In this document: piece after piece, positions 4,571 to 6,245 of the stretch
Position numbering within the stretch: position 1 is the first letter of the stretch
How the letters are laid out: each line of letters begins with the position of its first letter
NCBI GenBank assembly: GCA_937897535.1
Contig: CALCQB010000231.1
Location: 1 to 6,245, forward strand
Length of the DNA: 6,245 nt
From: an uncultured Novosphingobium sp.
GTDB taxonomy: Bacteria; Pseudomonadota; Alphaproteobacteria; Sphingomonadales; Sphingomonadaceae
Direction: 5' to 3'
Program-made: the position numbers and the translations under genes
Notes under the pieces: generated by a model
Seen by the model: the letters and a program-made list of their open reading frames with translations, nothing else
The model's database searches: none
What the model was told of the DNA's origin: nothing

Positions 4571-6245
4571 TCAGCCGCCTTCGAACAGCGCCCTGAGTTC
4601 CTTCTTGAGAATCTTGCCATTGGCGTTGCGCGGCAGGGTTTCGGGGTGGAACAGGATCCGCACCGGGACCTTGAACGCGGCCAGCCGCTCACGGACGTGG
4701 CTCTGCAGCTCGGCCTCGCTCGCCTGCATTCCCGGCGATAGGTGGACCACCGCCGCCGGTTCCTCGCCCAGCGTGCGATGCGGAATCCCGACCACCGCCG
4801 CGTCCATCACCGCGGGATGATCGTACAAGGCGTTCTCGACCTCGGAGGAATAGATGTTCTCTCCGCCGCGGATCACGATGTCCTTGGCCCGGTCGGCGAT
4901 GAAGCAGAACCCTTCGTCATCGAGATAGGCCAGATCGCCAGTGCGGACCCAGCCATCGACGAAGGTTGCCGCGCTGGCCTCCGGGTTCTGCCAATAGCCC
5001 GCGACGATCATCGGTCCGCGCGCCCACAATTCGCCGATTTCGCCCGAGGGCAAGACGCTGACTCCATCGTCGCCGCGCACTTCGAGGTCGGCGGCGGCGA
5101 CCGCCGGGCCGCAGCTGGTCGGGCGGTTGAGGTAATCCTCGCCCGAATGGGTGGTGACGGTCGCGGTGGTCTCGGTCATGCCCCAGCCGTTGCCGGGCAG
5201 CGCGCCGAATTCCTCGAAGATCCGCCGGACCAGTTCGGGCGCCGAAGGTGCGCCGCCATAACCGATCGATTCGAGGCTGGAGAGATCGTAGTTCGCCCGT
5301 TCGGGATGCTCGAGCAATTGCCAGGCGATCGTCGGCACCCCGCCGGTCGCGTTGACCTGCTCGCGCTCGATGATCCCGAAGGCTTTGACCGGATCCCAGC
5401 GGTACATGAAGATCAGTGTATGACCGCCCGCGATCGCGCCCATCATCGTCGCCGAACAGGCGGTGGCGTGGAACAGCGGGATCACCGTCAGCAGGGTCTT
5501 CCGCGCCGGTTCGGGCAGCGGATCGCCCCGCCGCAGGACCGCGCGCGCCGCCGCATAGCCGCTCGACAATATGTTGGTGGTCAGGTTGCGGTGGGTGCCC
5601 AGTGCGCCCTTGGGGTTGCCGGTGGTGCCAGAGGTGTAGAGAATCGTCGCCGGATCGTCGGGCGCGATTTCGGCGTCCGGCAGGTCTGCGTCGGGCAGCT
5701 TGGCCCAGTCGGCCGGTTCGCCGATCAGATCCTCGAGCCGCTGCGCAGCGGGGGTGGCCCCCGTTGCGCGTGCGACCAGCACATGTTCAAGCCCGGGCAG
5801 GTCGGCCCGCAGCGGGGCAATCCGCTCGAGCCGTTCGGCATCGCAGATCAGGACCTTGGCACCCGAATTGGCCAGGCCGTACTGCAGCTCGGGCCCGGTC
5901 CACCAGGCATTGAGTGGAACGCAGATCGCGCCAAGCGCGGTGATCGCGAAAAACGCCACCGGCCATTCGGGCAGGTTGCGCATTGCCAGCGCCACCCGGT
6001 CGCCCTTTTCCACCCCCATGGCGCGCAGCCGTGCTGAAAGGGCAGCGACCGCGCGGAACCAGGCGTCGTAAGAAATCCGTTCGTCCTCATAGACGATGAA
6101 GGTGGCATCGCCGTGGGTGCGGCCGTGCCGGGCCAGCGCGGCCAGGCTGGGCAGGGCATGCTTCCAAACCCGGGTCGGCACGCCGCGGATCTCGACCACT
6201 TCCATTTCGAACGGCATGCTCGGCGCGCAGAGCAATTCCTGCACT
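4571..6245 (-). CDS. Class I acyl-CoA synthetase (AMP-forming ligase), extreme N-terminus outside window
   Basis: An adenylate-forming enzyme that activates a carboxylic acid with ATP to an acyl-AMP and transfers it to coenzyme A in the cytoplasm. The 557 visible residues contain all core motifs: phosphate loop YTSGTTGNPKG (203-213), GWGMTETT (353-360, Glu358 for ATP/Mg), TGDLAYLDDEG (435-445, Asp437 for ribose), DRAKDIVIRGGENIYSSEVE (451-470, hinge region and CoA side), and PRNANGKILKKEL (538-550) with catalytic Lys544. The overall pattern fits medium/long-chain fatty-acid or aromatic-acid ligases of the FadD/CaiC type; substrate choice cannot be decided. The first possible start is GTG 6244 at the very edge with no visible ribosome site, and the leading QELLCAPSMPFEME text looks internal, so I infer a few residues lie beyond the window. 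It is convergent with the phoD operon; the 44-residue membrane protein lies downstream. Confidence 0.92.
   Translation of the reverse strand, partial: VQELLCAPSMPFEMEVVEIRGVPTRVWKHALPSLAALARHGRTHGDATFIVYEDERISYDAWFRAVAALSARLRAMGVEKGDRVALAMRNLPEWPVAFFAITALGAICVPLNAWWTGPELQYGLANSGAKVLICDAERLERIAPLRADLPGLEHVLVARATGATPAAQRLEDLIGEPADWAKLPDADLPDAEIAPDDPATILYTSGTTGNPKGALGTHRNLTTNILSSGYAAARAVLRRGDPLPEPARKTLLTVIPLFHATACSATMMGAIAGGHTLIFMYRWDPVKAFGIIEREQVNATGGVPTIAWQLLEHPERANYDLSSLESIGYGGAPSAPELVRRIFEEFGALPGNGWGMTETTATVTTHSGEDYLNRPTSCGPAVAAADLEVRGDDGVSVLPSGEIGELWARGPMIVAGYWQNPEASAATFVDGWVRTGDLAYLDDEGFCFIADRAKDIVIRGGENIYSSEVENALYDHPAVMDAAVVGIPHRTLGEEPAAVVHLSPGMQASEAELQSHVRERLAAFKVPVRILFHPETLPRNANGKILKKELRALFEGG

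Noticed and set aside
4742..6037. 431-codon plus-strand frame opposite the acyl-CoA synthetase
   Set aside because: The minus strand carries all adenylate-forming motifs; the plus frame is a composition shadow.
1..6245. CRISPR array, tRNA, rRNA, riboswitch or insertion sequence
   Set aside because: Reading both strands by eye, I saw no regularly spaced repeats, cloverleaf-like stretch with TTCGA loop, conserved RNA core or transposase motif.

Overview
This window is high-GC bacterial DNA in two unlike parts. From about 885 to the right end it reads as one ordinary chromosomal piece of an alphaproteobacterium, probably a Sphingomonadaceae member (Novosphingobium-like). That placement rests on protein style, gene pairing and codon use recognised by eye, not on a database search. 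From 1 to about 885 it looks like a patchwork of short gene pieces from other bacteria, each about 100 to 400 bases, with strands switching at the joins and no gene complete. The piece at 1-400 has a Verrucomicrobia/Opitutae flavour. The piece at about 545-757 has a betaproteobacterial (Comamonadaceae-like) flavour. The simplest reading is a chimeric metagenome or amplification contig end, not a new biological system.

Layout, left part: the C-terminal end of an unrecognised protein (+, 1-200) overlaps by 4 bases the GTG start of an FAD-dependent oxidoreductase (+, from 197). The oxidoreductase loses homology near 400 and runs in frame into a TPR-like stretch (about 400-550). Next comes the second half of a GGDEF domain on the minus strand (about 545-757), then a short unrecognised minus-strand coding piece (about 768-880). 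That last piece runs in frame into the truncated end of a small TPR-type exported protein (minus, start at 1172).

Layout, right part: the TPR-type protein follows an ABHD10-like alpha/beta hydrolase (minus, 1187-1918) by 14 bases, so the two form an operon. Divergent from them across 57 bases is a second operon: a PhoD-type alkaline phosphatase with a twin-arginine leader (+, 1976-3628), then a TauE/SafE-family membrane permease (+, 3638-4396). Convergent to these are a 44-residue putative single-pass membrane protein (minus, 4385-4519), whose end overlaps the permease stop, and a nearly complete class I acyl-CoA synthetase (minus, 4571 to the right edge).

Functionally the right part combines phosphate-ester scavenging (PhoD), anion or organosulfur export (TauE/SafE) and acyl-group handling (thioesterase-like hydrolase, acyl-CoA ligase). 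Only the two short-spaced pairs are likely to be co-expressed; nothing shows that the four act as one pathway. I found no tRNA, rRNA, CRISPR, insertion sequence or integron.
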